Source of the DNA: Flavobacteriaceae bacterium
GTDB taxonomy: Bacteria > Bacteroidota > Bacteroidia > Flavobacteriales > Flavobacteriaceae
Length of the DNA: 51,387 nt
Direction of reading: 5' to 3'
Assembly (NCBI GenBank): GCA_028280265.1
Contig: JANQMD010000008.1
Span: forward strand, 1-51,387
In this document: piece by piece, positions 35,201-44,100 of the stretch
How positions within the stretch are numbered: the stretch's first letter is position 1
How the letters are laid out: every line of letters begins with the position of its first letter
Notes under the pieces: generated by a model
What the model saw: only the letters and a program-made list of their open reading frames with translations
Told to the model about the DNA's origin: nothing
The model's database searches: none
Program-made: the position numbers and the translations under genes

Positions 35201-35312
35201 TTTTATAATTACCAATTATACAGGGCAAGATCCAGAGAACTTTAATGCTATTGATAATAATTTTTACCCAAGACCTACTACCTACACCATAGGTTTAAGT
35301 TTTGATTTCTAA
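32244..35312 (+). CDS. susC: SusC-like TonB-dependent outer-membrane receptor
   Basis: This 1022-aa outer-membrane importer has a signal peptide (1-21, cleaved after MFA). A carboxypeptidase-D-regulatory-like domain (about 24-95) is followed by the TonB box EEIVVIGYG (103-111), a plug domain (about 117-230) and a 22-strand beta-barrel ending in an aromatic residue (SFDF). SusC-type proteins form a pedal-bin complex with SusD and import oligosaccharides, here inferred to be maltooligosaccharides from the neighbouring GH13/GH31/GH65 genes. It is the first gene of the plus-strand operon; susD follows after 18 bp. A weak promoter (TTG 32149, TATATTCA 32170) is possible. Confidence 0.96.
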   Translation: MKKIQIILFGILLLSASTMFAQQTMRGVVKEKATGEILPGVNVVVKGTTRGTSTDFDGKFELADVKTGDVLVFTSIGFATFEFTVAQNFNITIELDEDTEKLEEIVVIGYGSVSKKDATGSVTSISAKDFNKSPVVGAEQLLQGKAAGVRITTAGGQPDAAPNIRIRGGSSLSANNNPLIVIDGVPIDNTNPAGVGNPFTLVNPNDIESFSILKDASATAIYGSRASNGVIIITTKKGTSGGVKYNFSTTTSIGSVSDKIDLMDGNQFARFIQQYHPTLTNRLGIDDPTTTITDDPNTSIIEGRILSNTDWQDQIFRTTISSDNNFSVRANLFEKLPTRFSLGYTRNEGLVRTNDYERYTLSLRLTPRFIQDRLKVDINAKGIYANKNAVDEGGALGGAVNMDPTKPVFDTNSNKFGGYFQTTDPNNPLRLDGQYNPLALLQQRTRPESVYKFLGNVELDYTTSFIPELRAVLNLGLETSRAKIREVFSDNSLATYRLINNDTDFVFNPGVNYEENQTITNVTMDAYAAYTKTFDEGFISKIDAQAGYSYQNFRNDGNKVIYRYNNTTGIREVEPNPNNPTNRYFNELNLQSFFGRANINFTDKYLLTLSLRVDGSSLFTARNRWGYFPAAAFAWKVTDEDFLEDSEVVNDLKIRLGWGRTGQQDITGLVGFYPSTPLFQAGSATSQYLSGVNLYSALAFNERLTWEKTTTYNVGVDYAFFDNMISGTIDAYYRETSDLLANTPTLPGQALGSSFVQNVGSTTSKGFEIGLSLNPINTEDFNFEINSNLSYTRAEVTSLRDVTRITANESGLPVGTGVLLGYHQVGLQPYSAWVFKQLHDANGQPIWGAFADLNGDNVIDNNDRYYKALRPNWTYGFGFNFTYKNWDLSSSFRGQIGGHVYNARRLTSGWRDRPIPQNSNSLSNVLDFFNGAADVNIVNTNGNVTFSDYYIEDATFLRCENIVLGHRFNEVIKNGTLRLFGSVANPFIITNYTGQDPENFNAIDNNFYPRPTTYTIGLSFDF

Positions 35313-35330
35313 TAATTAAGATACAGAATT

Positions 35331-36899
35331 ATGAAAAAAATAATCGTTTTGGTTTTAGGTCTATCACTCCTTACAACAACTTTTTCTGGTTGTATCAGTG
35401 ATTTAGACACAAAACCTCAAGTAGAACTTACGTTAGAAGATCTATTGAGTCAAGACCCAAATGCTGTGACTGGTATTTTATCTAGACTGTACGCATCATT
35501 TGCTTTGTCTGGACCTAATGGACCTGGAAGTTCAGATATTGATGACAACGCAGGAGAATCTCCATTTTTAAGAGGAATCATCAACTTACAAGATTTCACT
35601 GCTGATGGTATGAAAAATCGATGGGGAGATGATGGTTTGGATCAATTAACCACTACATCGAACTGGGATGAAAATAATAAATTCTTTAGGTATTTGTACA
35701 ATAGAATTTATTACACTGTTCCACAAGCAAATAACCTATTAGCTGTACTAAAAAATGTTAGTGTAGACGGTCAGGACAACGTACTTAGCGAAGTTCGTTT
35801 TTTAAGAGCTTTGGCTTATTATTACCTAATAGATACTTTTGGTAAAGGAGTACTGGCTACCGAAGATAATTTTGGATCTTCTGCACCACTTCCGCAAGCT
35901 ACAAGACAAGAATTATTCAATTTTGTTGAATCGGAGTTAACTGCTATTGAGCCATTAATTAATAATAATAATGGTTATGGTAGAGCGAATAAGCATGTGG
36001 TAAACATGTTATTGGCAAAACTGTATTTAAATGCTGAAGTCTATACAGGTACAGCTCAATATGAAAAGGCTGCTGCTGCTATTAAAAAGGTAATCGATAA
36101 TGGTGGATATACATTGGCGACCAATTTTGTAAGCCTCTTCTCTGGAGACAATGAAACATCTCCAGAGATCATTTTCCCATTGATTGCTGATGCACTTTCA
36201 AGTCAGAGTTTTGGGAATACCACCTATATTGTTAATGGAAGTGTGTCTACTGAAACTATGAATATAGCAGATTTTGGCACATCAGACGGGTGGTCTGGGC
36301 ACCGAGCTTCTCCTTCTTGGTATGGTAAATTTTGCAATAATGGCGTAAATAATGTCACGGATTTAATGAATTGCCCAGACGACAGGGCAAAACTATTCTG
36401 GACACAAGGGCACAACTTTGTGATGACAGATTACAAGCAGTGGACCGATGGTTTCCCATCTATAAAATTCAGAAACACAAATTTCTCTGGTAGTTCAACC
36501 TCTACTCCATTTTCTAGTACAGATTTCCCATTATTTAGATTGGCAGATGCCTATTTAATGTATGCAGAATGCGCTCTTCGTGGAGCTACTAGTGCTGATG
36601 TTGCTACTGCATTGAACTATGTAAATGCAATAAGATCTAGGTCTAAGGCAGGTGCCATAACTCAATCTCAGTTAACATTAGACTTTATCATAGATGAAAG
36701 AGCTAGAGAATTAAACCTAGAAGGTCATAGAAGATCTGATTTAATTCGTTTCGGAAGGTTTACAGGTAGTACGTATATCTGGCCTTGGAAAGGAAATACT
36801 GTAAATGGAACTTCTATTCCATCTACCTACAAGTTGTTCCCTATTCCTTTAACAGCTCTCGGAGCAAATCCTAACTTAACTCAAAATCCTGGATATTAA
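35331..36899 (+). CDS. susD: SusD-like starch-binding outer-membrane lipoprotein
   Basis: This 522-aa RagB/SusD-family lipoprotein has lipobox FSGC (Cys at about residue 21). Tetratricopeptide-like helices form the scaffold, with the typical YYLIDTFGKG segment (about 165-174) and the C-terminal DERARELNLEGHRRSDLIRFGRF signature near residue 460. The sequence after Cys (ISDLDTKP) is acidic, as in surface-exported lipoproteins of the phylum. It caps SusC and binds the glucan at the cell surface. Spacing of 18 bp on both sides indicates one operon with susC and the next gene. Confidence 0.96.
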   Translation: MKKIIVLVLGLSLLTTTFSGCISDLDTKPQVELTLEDLLSQDPNAVTGILSRLYASFALSGPNGPGSSDIDDNAGESPFLRGIINLQDFTADGMKNRWGDDGLDQLTTTSNWDENNKFFRYLYNRIYYTVPQANNLLAVLKNVSVDGQDNVLSEVRFLRALAYYYLIDTFGKGVLATEDNFGSSAPLPQATRQELFNFVESELTAIEPLINNNNGYGRANKHVVNMLLAKLYLNAEVYTGTAQYEKAAAAIKKVIDNGGYTLATNFVSLFSGDNETSPEIIFPLIADALSSQSFGNTTYIVNGSVSTETMNIADFGTSDGWSGHRASPSWYGKFCNNGVNNVTDLMNCPDDRAKLFWTQGHNFVMTDYKQWTDGFPSIKFRNTNFSGSSTSTPFSSTDFPLFRLADAYLMYAECALRGATSADVATALNYVNAIRSRSKAGAITQSQLTLDFIIDERARELNLEGHRRSDLIRFGRFTGSTYIWPWKGNTVNGTSIPSTYKLFPIPLTALGANPNLTQNPGY

Positions 36900-36917
36900 T
36901 TTTTAAGAAACAATAAA

Positions 36918-38276
36918 ATGAAAAAAATATCAATTTACATAGTATCGTTTGTCATGATTTTAGGTTTCTTTTCTTGTCAAGAAAATGACGATCTTCAATT
37001 CATTGTACAACCAGACCCAAATGGCATTAGTTTTACCAATGCATTTTTAAGTGAATATGTAATTACTCCTGCTACTTCAGGAAACATTGCAGAACGCTTT
37101 GTATGGAACAAGCCTAGTTTCCCTGGGACTCCAACAGCAATTACTTATGAACTTCAAGTATCGTTAACTCAGGACTTTGCTACTCGAGAAATTTTGGGTA
37201 CTACGTCAGAAACAAATATTGCAGTAACAGTACAAACATTATTAACTCAGGCTGCGAATGCTGGATTGGATAACGATCCTAATACACCCGCATTAAATAA
37301 AGGAGTTGTTTACTTTAGAATTAGAGCCTATGCTGGGAATGGAGGAACTGATGCTCCTCAGGTAATTTCAAGCGCAAAGAGTATGAACCTTACCTTACCT
37401 GAAATTGTAATTGGTTCGGGCGTACAAATCTCTACTTGGGGGATTGTAGGATCTGGATTTAACAATTGGGGTAATGGAGGGCCAGATGCCCCATTCTATA
37501 CAACTGCTCAAAAAGATGTATTTGTTGCTTATGTTACCTTACTAACAGGTGAAATCAAGTTCAGACAGAACAATGACTGGGCGGTTAACTTAGGAGATAC
37601 AGGTGCAGATGGAACCTTAGATGCAAATGGTGATAATATTGTTTCTACGGCGGGTAAGTATAAAGTAACATTAGACATCGCTAAAAATTCTTATACAATT
37701 GAACCATATTCATTGGGAATTGTTGGTTCTGGATTTAATAACTGGGGGAACAATGGACCAGATGCTGAGTTCCACTATGACTATACCACAGATACTTTCA
37801 AAGCTGGTGTTCAGTTACTAACTGGAGATATTAAATTCAGATTAAACAACGATTGGGGAACTAATTATGGAGATACAGGTGCAGACGGAACCCTAGATGC
37901 TGGAGGAGACAATATTAAATCTACGGCGGGGCATTATCAAATTACCATAGACTTCAATAAAAACACGTATAAAATCGAACAAAAAGACGTTTATGGAATT
38001 GTAGGTAGCGGTTATAATAATTGGGGTAATGGAGGACCTGACTTTAGCTTTACAGAGTACAATCCTGGATTGTTTATTGCCAATAACGTAACTCTTCTTA
38101 CTGGAGAAATCAAATTCAGACTAAATAACGATTGGGGAACTAATTATGGAGATACTGGTGCAGATGGCACACTAGAGGTTAATGGTGATAATATTGCATC
38201 TACGGCAGGTAAATATCAAGTAATACTTGATTTTACCGACACTGCTAGTCCTAAGTATACAATTAAAGCTTTATAA
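36918..38276 (+). CDS. SusE/SusF-like lipoprotein with three starch-binding-type repeats
   Basis: This 452-aa lipoprotein has lipobox FFSC (Cys20) followed by QENDD, an acidic surface-export-like signal. An N-terminal Ig-like domain (about 28-165) precedes three tandem repeats starting at G175, G267 and G360, about 92 residues each. All three open with GIVGSGxNNWGNxGPD and contain a conserved NNDW and GDTGADGTL. The conserved Trp residues are candidates for stacking on glucose rings, as in SusE and SusF. Bacteroides splits this work between two proteins, SusE with two CBMs and SusF with three; here one protein seems to serve. A hairpin follows its stop. Confidence 0.9.
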   Translation: MKKISIYIVSFVMILGFFSCQENDDLQFIVQPDPNGISFTNAFLSEYVITPATSGNIAERFVWNKPSFPGTPTAITYELQVSLTQDFATREILGTTSETNIAVTVQTLLTQAANAGLDNDPNTPALNKGVVYFRIRAYAGNGGTDAPQVISSAKSMNLTLPEIVIGSGVQISTWGIVGSGFNNWGNGGPDAPFYTTAQKDVFVAYVTLLTGEIKFRQNNDWAVNLGDTGADGTLDANGDNIVSTAGKYKVTLDIAKNSYTIEPYSLGIVGSGFNNWGNNGPDAEFHYDYTTDTFKAGVQLLTGDIKFRLNNDWGTNYGDTGADGTLDAGGDNIKSTAGHYQITIDFNKNTYKIEQKDVYGIVGSGYNNWGNGGPDFSFTEYNPGLFIANNVTLLTGEIKFRLNNDWGTNYGDTGADGTLEVNGDNIASTAGKYQVILDFTDTASPKYTIKAL

Positions 38277-38292
38277 CATTTGAATTAATTCG

Positions 38293-38324
38293 TTAAAAAC
38301 CTGTATTTCGATACAGGTTTTTAA
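38293..38324 (+). terminator. Hairpin between the SusE/F gene and the amylase gene
   Basis: A perfect 14-bp stem (38293-38306 and 38311-38324) with a TTCG tetraloop, A-rich on its 5' arm and T-rich on its 3' arm, followed by CTTTTTC. This is a good intrinsic terminator or attenuator lying 16 bp after the SusE/F stop and 21 bp before the amylase ATG. It probably sets the ratio of binding proteins to amylase. Confidence 0.8.
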
Positions 38325-38345
38325 CTTTTTCTAAAAAAGAAAATT

Positions 38346-41063
38346 ATGAAGAAAGTTACTTATCTATTGCTTTTATTTTGTCTTCCAATATTTTCTCAGG
38401 TAACTACTACCCCAGGAACTCCAACAGTGAATGATGAAATTAAACTCACATTAACAACTACAGGGACTGGATTAGACGGATATACAGGCGATATTTATGC
38501 ACATACCGGAGTAACAGTCAACGGAAACAAATGGCAGAACGTTGTTGGAAGTTGGGGAAACAATTCAACACAGCCAAAGTTTACAAAGGTCAATAGTACT
38601 ACTTACGAATTAACCATTACAACCAATGTTTACTCTTTTTATGGAGTAGCCAGTTCCAGCGTTATTTCTGAAGTAAATTTGGTTGCTAGATCTGCAGATG
38701 GATCGAAACAAACAAGTCCAGACATACACATACAAATCTTTTCTGCGGACTTGAATGTTCAAGTAAACTCCCCAGCAAACAATGCTGTTTTCAACATCAA
38801 CGAAAGCACTACTATTACCGCTGATGCCACAAAAAATGCCAATATGGAATTATTTGTGAATAATAGTTCTATTCAGGCAACAAACAATGTAAAAACAATA
38901 TCAAAGAATTACACCTTCACCTCAACAGGACAACATGTTATTAAGGCACAAGCAACCGAAGGAGGGCAAACGAAGTCTAATCAAATTTCAGTATATGTAA
39001 AAACAACTACTCAAAATGTAACGAGGCCTGTTGGAGCAAAAAATGGAGTCACTGTTAATAGTGACAACTCTGTTACCTTTGTTTTACTCGCGCCTCAGAA
39101 AAGTGATGTCTTTCTAATTGGGGACTTTAATAATTGGAGTCTCAATCAGAATTACCAGCTTAAAAAAGATGGGGATTACTTTTGGATTACCCTTAGTGGA
39201 TTGGATGTAAATACAGAATATGCTTATCAATATTTTATTGACTATGCTAAAAAAGTAGCAGACCCTTATGCAGAAAAAGTGCTGGATGCATCCAACGATA
39301 AATATATTTCAACTACAAATTATCCGAATCTTAAAGCTTTTCCAAGCGGTGCTTCTGGAGTTGTTTCTACGTTTAAAATTAATGAAGCGAATTACTCGTG
39401 GCAAAGTGGTTCGTTTACAAAACCAACAAAAGAGAAGCTTGTAATCTACGAATTACTAGTAAGAGATTTTTCAGACAATGATAGTTATCAGGCTGTTATC
39501 GACAAGCTGGATTATCTTCAAAATTTGGGGATAAACGCAATAGAATTTATGCCTGTAAATGAGTTTGAGGGCAATGATAGTTGGGGCTATAATGTATCTC
39601 ATTTCTTCGCTTTGGACAAAGCTTATGGGACTAAAAACAAATTCAAGGAGTTAATTGACAAATGTCATCAACGAGGGATTGCTGTCATTGTAGATGTCGT
39701 ATTCAACCACTCCTACAGTCAATGTCCTTTATTAGAAATGTACGATTTCAATATTTCAGCAGGAACTACCTCTAACAATCCTTTTTATAATAACGATCAT
39801 AACTTTCAGAACGGTGCTTTACGTTTTGGATTCGATTTCAATCATGATTCTGCCTATACCCAACAGTATTTTAAAGATGTAATGTCTTATTGGATCAATG
39901 AATATCGAATTGACGGATTCCGATTGGATTTCACAAAAGGGTTTACCAATACCTACTACCCTACTTCGGGTGATCAATGGGGAGATGCTTACAACCAAGG
40001 TAGAATAGATCGATTAAAAGACTATGCTAATTATGTTTGGAACAACCATGGAAATGATTTCTATTTCATCCTAGAACACTTGGCAGATAATTCAGAAGAG
40101 AAGGCTTTGGCTGATGCTGGAATGATGCTATGGGGTAAAATGACTGAAAATTACAACCAAAATACCATGGGTTATAGTACAAATGCAAATATCTCTTGGG
40201 GATATTACAAAAGCAGAACATTTACATCTCCAAATTTAGTTTCCTATATGGAAAGTCACGATGAAGAACGTTTGATGTTTAAAAACTTACAATTCGGTAA
40301 GATTGATGGGGGCTACAATGTAAAGAACTTAGCTACCGCCTTAAGCAGAATAGAAGCTGCTGGTTTGATGTTCTTTACGATTCCTGGACCAAAAATGATC
40401 TGGCAGTTTGGAGAGTTAGGATACGATATTAGCATTGATCAAAATGGAAGAACAGGTAGAAAGCCTGTAAAATGGGATTATTTTACCGTAACACAGCGAA
40501 AAAAAATCTACGATGTTTTCTCTACGCTGATCGCTTTTAAAAAGCAGCATGACGTTTTTTCTACACAAAACATTACTATGGATGTTGGTGGTTTGGTAAA
40601 AAGAGTGAATTTGAATCACGCTTCCAATGATGTAGTGATGGTGGCTAATTTTGATACAACTTCAAGAACAGTGAATCCAAATTTTTCAAAAACAGGAACA
40701 TGGCACGAGTATTTCTCATCATCCATGATGAATGTGACGAATACTTCGCAGTCCCTGACTTTACAACCAGGAGAATATCGTTTGTATAGCACGGTTGCTT
40801 TTCAGAATCCTCTTTCTACAGAGAATGTAAGCACTTTAGACAATAAACTTGTTTTATATCCGAACCCAGCTAGTAATTCATTTCTTTTGAATAAAGATGC
40901 TCAGAGTATTGAAATCTTTGATGTGTCAGGTAAAAAAATCATGAGAAAAACTCAAGTATTGAATAGGAAGCCAGTAAACATTGAAACCTTATCAAAAGGT
41001 ATTTATTTTATAAAAGTAAAATTAGACAGCGGAACAGCTATTAAAAAACTGATTAAAAACTAA
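38346..41063 (+). CDS. Secreted multidomain GH13 alpha-amylase with T9SS sorting domain
   Basis: This 905-aa extracellular enzyme has a Sec signal peptide (1-17). N-terminal beta domains include a starch-binding-like module (about 20-133) and an Ig-like domain (about 136-220). A CBM48/E-set domain (about 225-330, FLIGDFNNWSLNQ) is like that of branching enzymes. The GH13 barrel (about 360-740) has D528 (DGFRLD), E577 (FILEHL) and D639 (MESHDE). The C-terminal 80 residues (LYPNPASNSF ... GIYFIKVK ... KKLIKN) are a type A T9SS sorting domain. The CBM48 and the EHL acid/base motif favour a branching- or isoamylase-like clade, but endo-amylase action is plausible. It is the only glycosidase of the locus with a T9SS signal. 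Confidence 0.93.
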   Translation: MKKVTYLLLLFCLPIFSQVTTTPGTPTVNDEIKLTLTTTGTGLDGYTGDIYAHTGVTVNGNKWQNVVGSWGNNSTQPKFTKVNSTTYELTITTNVYSFYGVASSSVISEVNLVARSADGSKQTSPDIHIQIFSADLNVQVNSPANNAVFNINESTTITADATKNANMELFVNNSSIQATNNVKTISKNYTFTSTGQHVIKAQATEGGQTKSNQISVYVKTTTQNVTRPVGAKNGVTVNSDNSVTFVLLAPQKSDVFLIGDFNNWSLNQNYQLKKDGDYFWITLSGLDVNTEYAYQYFIDYAKKVADPYAEKVLDASNDKYISTTNYPNLKAFPSGASGVVSTFKINEANYSWQSGSFTKPTKEKLVIYELLVRDFSDNDSYQAVIDKLDYLQNLGINAIEFMPVNEFEGNDSWGYNVSHFFALDKAYGTKNKFKELIDKCHQRGIAVIVDVVFNHSYSQCPLLEMYDFNISAGTTSNNPFYNNDHNFQNGALRFGFDFNHDSAYTQQYFKDVMSYWINEYRIDGFRLDFTKGFTNTYYPTSGDQWGDAYNQGRIDRLKDYANYVWNNHGNDFYFILEHLADNSEEKALADAGMMLWGKMTENYNQNTMGYSTNANISWGYYKSRTFTSPNLVSYMESHDEERLMFKNLQFGKIDGGYNVKNLATALSRIEAAGLMFFTIPGPKMIWQFGELGYDISIDQNGRTGRKPVKWDYFTVTQRKKIYDVFSTLIAFKKQHDVFSTQNITMDVGGLVKRVNLNHASNDVVMVANFDTTSRTVNPNFSKTGTWHEYFSSSMMNVTNTSQSLTLQPGEYRLYSTVAFQNPLSTENVSTLDNKLVLYPNPASNSFLLNKDAQSIEIFDVSGKKIMRKTQVLNRKPVNIETLSKGIYFIKVKLDSGTAIKKLIKN

Positions 41064-41086
41064 ATCACGAACAGCTGTTGAAAACG

Positions 41087-41116
41087 AAAGCCCTATCAAA
41101 ATTTTGATAGGGCTTT
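41087..41116. terminator. Bidirectional terminator between convergent genes
   Basis: A perfect 30-bp palindrome: 41087-41101 mirrors 41102-41116 (AAAGCCCTATC core). It is A-rich on one side and T-rich on the other, so it can end transcription of both the amylase gene (+) and the S8 protease gene (-). Confidence 0.9.
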
Positions 41117-41156
41117 GTTATTACAATTAATAACTCTATATATCAGAGATGTTTCA

Positions 41157-44100
41157 TTACTGTTTGATGAGTTTTGTAGACATTGATTTTTGTCCATCAT
41201 TCACTTGCAGTATATAAATACCTCTCTGTAATTCAGATACATTGATCGTATTTCTTGCTGCAGTTCCCTGCTTTACAGTCTTACCAATAACATCTACAAT
41301 TCTATAGTTTAGGTTTTCTGCTTTACCAAATTGTACTTGGATGTAGTTCATCGCTGGGTTTGGATAAGCTCTTACTGAGATTGGAGCTTCATTTCCTAAA
41401 GTATCTCCAGTAGGGTCGTTAAAGATTGTAAAGCTTGCTGAGCCAGCAGTGATGTTTACAGTATAATCTTCTACTTCTCCATCTCCAAAGTCCTCACAAG
41501 CAGTTGCATTTGAGTTGTATTTCATAGAAACACGCATTCTAGTGCTTCCTAAAACAGCATTGGATGGTACTGTAATGTTTGTTGTTAAGTTTCCTGCGCT
41601 AGAAGAAGAACCATTAGCAACTCTTTCGCTTGTTTCGAACGTACCATTTTGGTTATAATCAATCCATACATTCCAGAATTCAGTATAAGAACTTCCAGAG
41701 AATCCAGCACTAATCGTTAATTGATTTGTACTACCTTGAGCTACTGAAGCTACCTCAGAGGTATAATCTCCATATCCTCCATCAGCACCAGAAGAATTGG
41801 TCATTCCTCCTAAAGCAACATAATCGATCCATTCATAAGTTGTTCTGTTTCCAGAAGATTCGCAATATTCTACAGGAGCTCCAAGAGTTTGAACGTTTAC
41901 GGTATTACTAGCACTAGAAACATTATTAGCGGCATCTTTAGCTCTTACTGAGAAAGTATAAGCTGTATCGGCAGAAAGACCTGTTACATTGTATGTAGTC
42001 CCTGTTACTGAAGCTATATTAGTAGCCCCTTGGTATACATCGTATCCAGCTACACCTACATTATCTGTAGAAGCATTCCAGTTCAATGTTACTGTCGTCT
42101 CTGTAATATTAGACGCTGCTAAGTTTGATGGAGCTGTTGGTGCTTGTGTATCTGAACCTGTAGTTACAGCAGTCACAGATAAATCATCTACAGCAATATC
42201 ACTAGACCATCCATTTCCTGTAACACCTACAATTCTTAGTTTTACATTTTGACCCAAATAAGCTGCCAAATTAACACCTATCGCATTCCATTGGTTTCCT
42301 TTATTTCCTGAATCTGTCCACAGATTTGTCCAGTTAGTACCGTCTGTAGTTGCCTGAATAGTTAAAGAACCTACATTGCTACCATACATATGATTTTTGA
42401 AGCTGAAAGTAGCTGAAGACTTATTTGATAAATCGAAACAATCACTTTCTAAAATTGCTGTCGCATTTCTACCAATCTGACCAGGACTGTTGTTGGTTGA
42501 TGCTTCTAAGAACAAGTAGAAAGATCCTTCATCTGCAGAGCTAGGCCCTGTATTGTTCGATGGAGTACTTCCACTTTTACGTACCCAGTTTCCATCATCA
42601 CCAGTTACTTGCGTCCATCCATCGTTAGACTCAAATCCTTCGCTATAAGGGAAAGAAGTCACTGTATTTGAACAAATAGATGGTGCTGCTGACGTAGTAA
42701 AGTTTACAGACGCACTGTATGCAGAATTTCCACCTGTACATTTGCTACGAACTTGTACTTCATATTGAGTAGAAGCAGCTAAACCTGATAAGTTAGTCGA
42801 TGTTGAAGAAACTGCATTGGTAGTCCAAGAACTTGTTCCTGTTTGACGATATCTTACATCATAAGTAGCATTTGCAACCGATGACCAGCTTACTGTTGCT
42901 CCGGTATTGCTTACTCCACTTGTAGAAACTCCAGTAGGTACTGTTGCATTACAAACTGGTGGTGTACCCGTAATTCCTGTAACGATTAATGAGAAATTTT
43001 GACTTCCACCTACTAAAGAACCTTTGTTGGTAACAGTAATCGTATAAGATCCTGAAGCTCCAGAAATATCTACTCTTTCATAAGGATCTACGTTATTATC
43101 TTGTTTTGAACTCGTTGTCGGAGTTGTTAATTTATAGGGGAAGTAAGTAGTGCCTCCTTTAGTAATACGAATATCTAAGTCATTTACTAAAACCGGAGTT
43201 GTTGAGTTCACAGTTGTTACTGCAGTTCCTGGTCTATCTGTCCAAGAAATTGAAGCAAATAATGGGTTAGACCCATCAGAATCTACATTAATAACATAAG
43301 ACTGCCCTGAGTTTAATGTCAATTCTTCGACTCTAGACTGATTTCCATTATTCGTAATGGTTTCTGCTGCTCTTTTTGCATTTAGCAATCCCCATCCAAA
43401 AACAGCATCTGGACCAGAAGCACCTGCATCATCTGCAGTATGTAAAGCCAATCCTTTTAAAGTTGCTGCTCTCATAAAGCTACCACTATTTAAGTTCTTG
43501 TAGTGCTCTTGTAAAAGCAATAAAGAACCTGTAACATTTGGTGAAGCCATAGAAGTTCCAGAAATCGTATTATACGCAGAATCACTATTGTCATACGTTG
43601 AATATACGCCTGTTCCATTTCCAGTAATGTCTGGCTTAATACGCATATCGTCTGTAGGTCCTTCACTACTTGAACTATTAATAGCTACAGATACTAAATT
43701 TCCAGATGCATCTACATTAGCATCCTGAGCATTCGCAACTACTAAGTTGTTCTTAGATGTAGAATGTCCAGTTAGCTTATCCCAACCTGAACCTCCAGTT
43801 GGATTTTGATTTGCCGTATTGTCATTTCCATCATTTCCTGCTGCAACCACCATTAAGTAATTAGGAGCGTTGAACATGATATCATCCCAATCTCTTGATT
43901 CAGCAATATAACCTCCAAAATAAGATTGTGGCAATTGTACCTGGCCGAATTGGTTTCTAAAGGCATAACCATAAGAGTGATTAGACAATAACATTCCATT
44001 AGAAGCTTGAGTTGTCGCTTCCGCTTTGTCATTATTCCAATCTGCAGTTCTAGCCTGTGCATGAGGCGCCATTCCTTTTGCAGCAGCCTGTACTCCAGAT

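Noticed and set aside
37440..38273. Repeats in the SusE/F-like gene as a CRISPR-like array
   Set aside because: The 276-279-bp periodic repeats keep one reading frame and vary at synonymous sites, so they are protein repeats.
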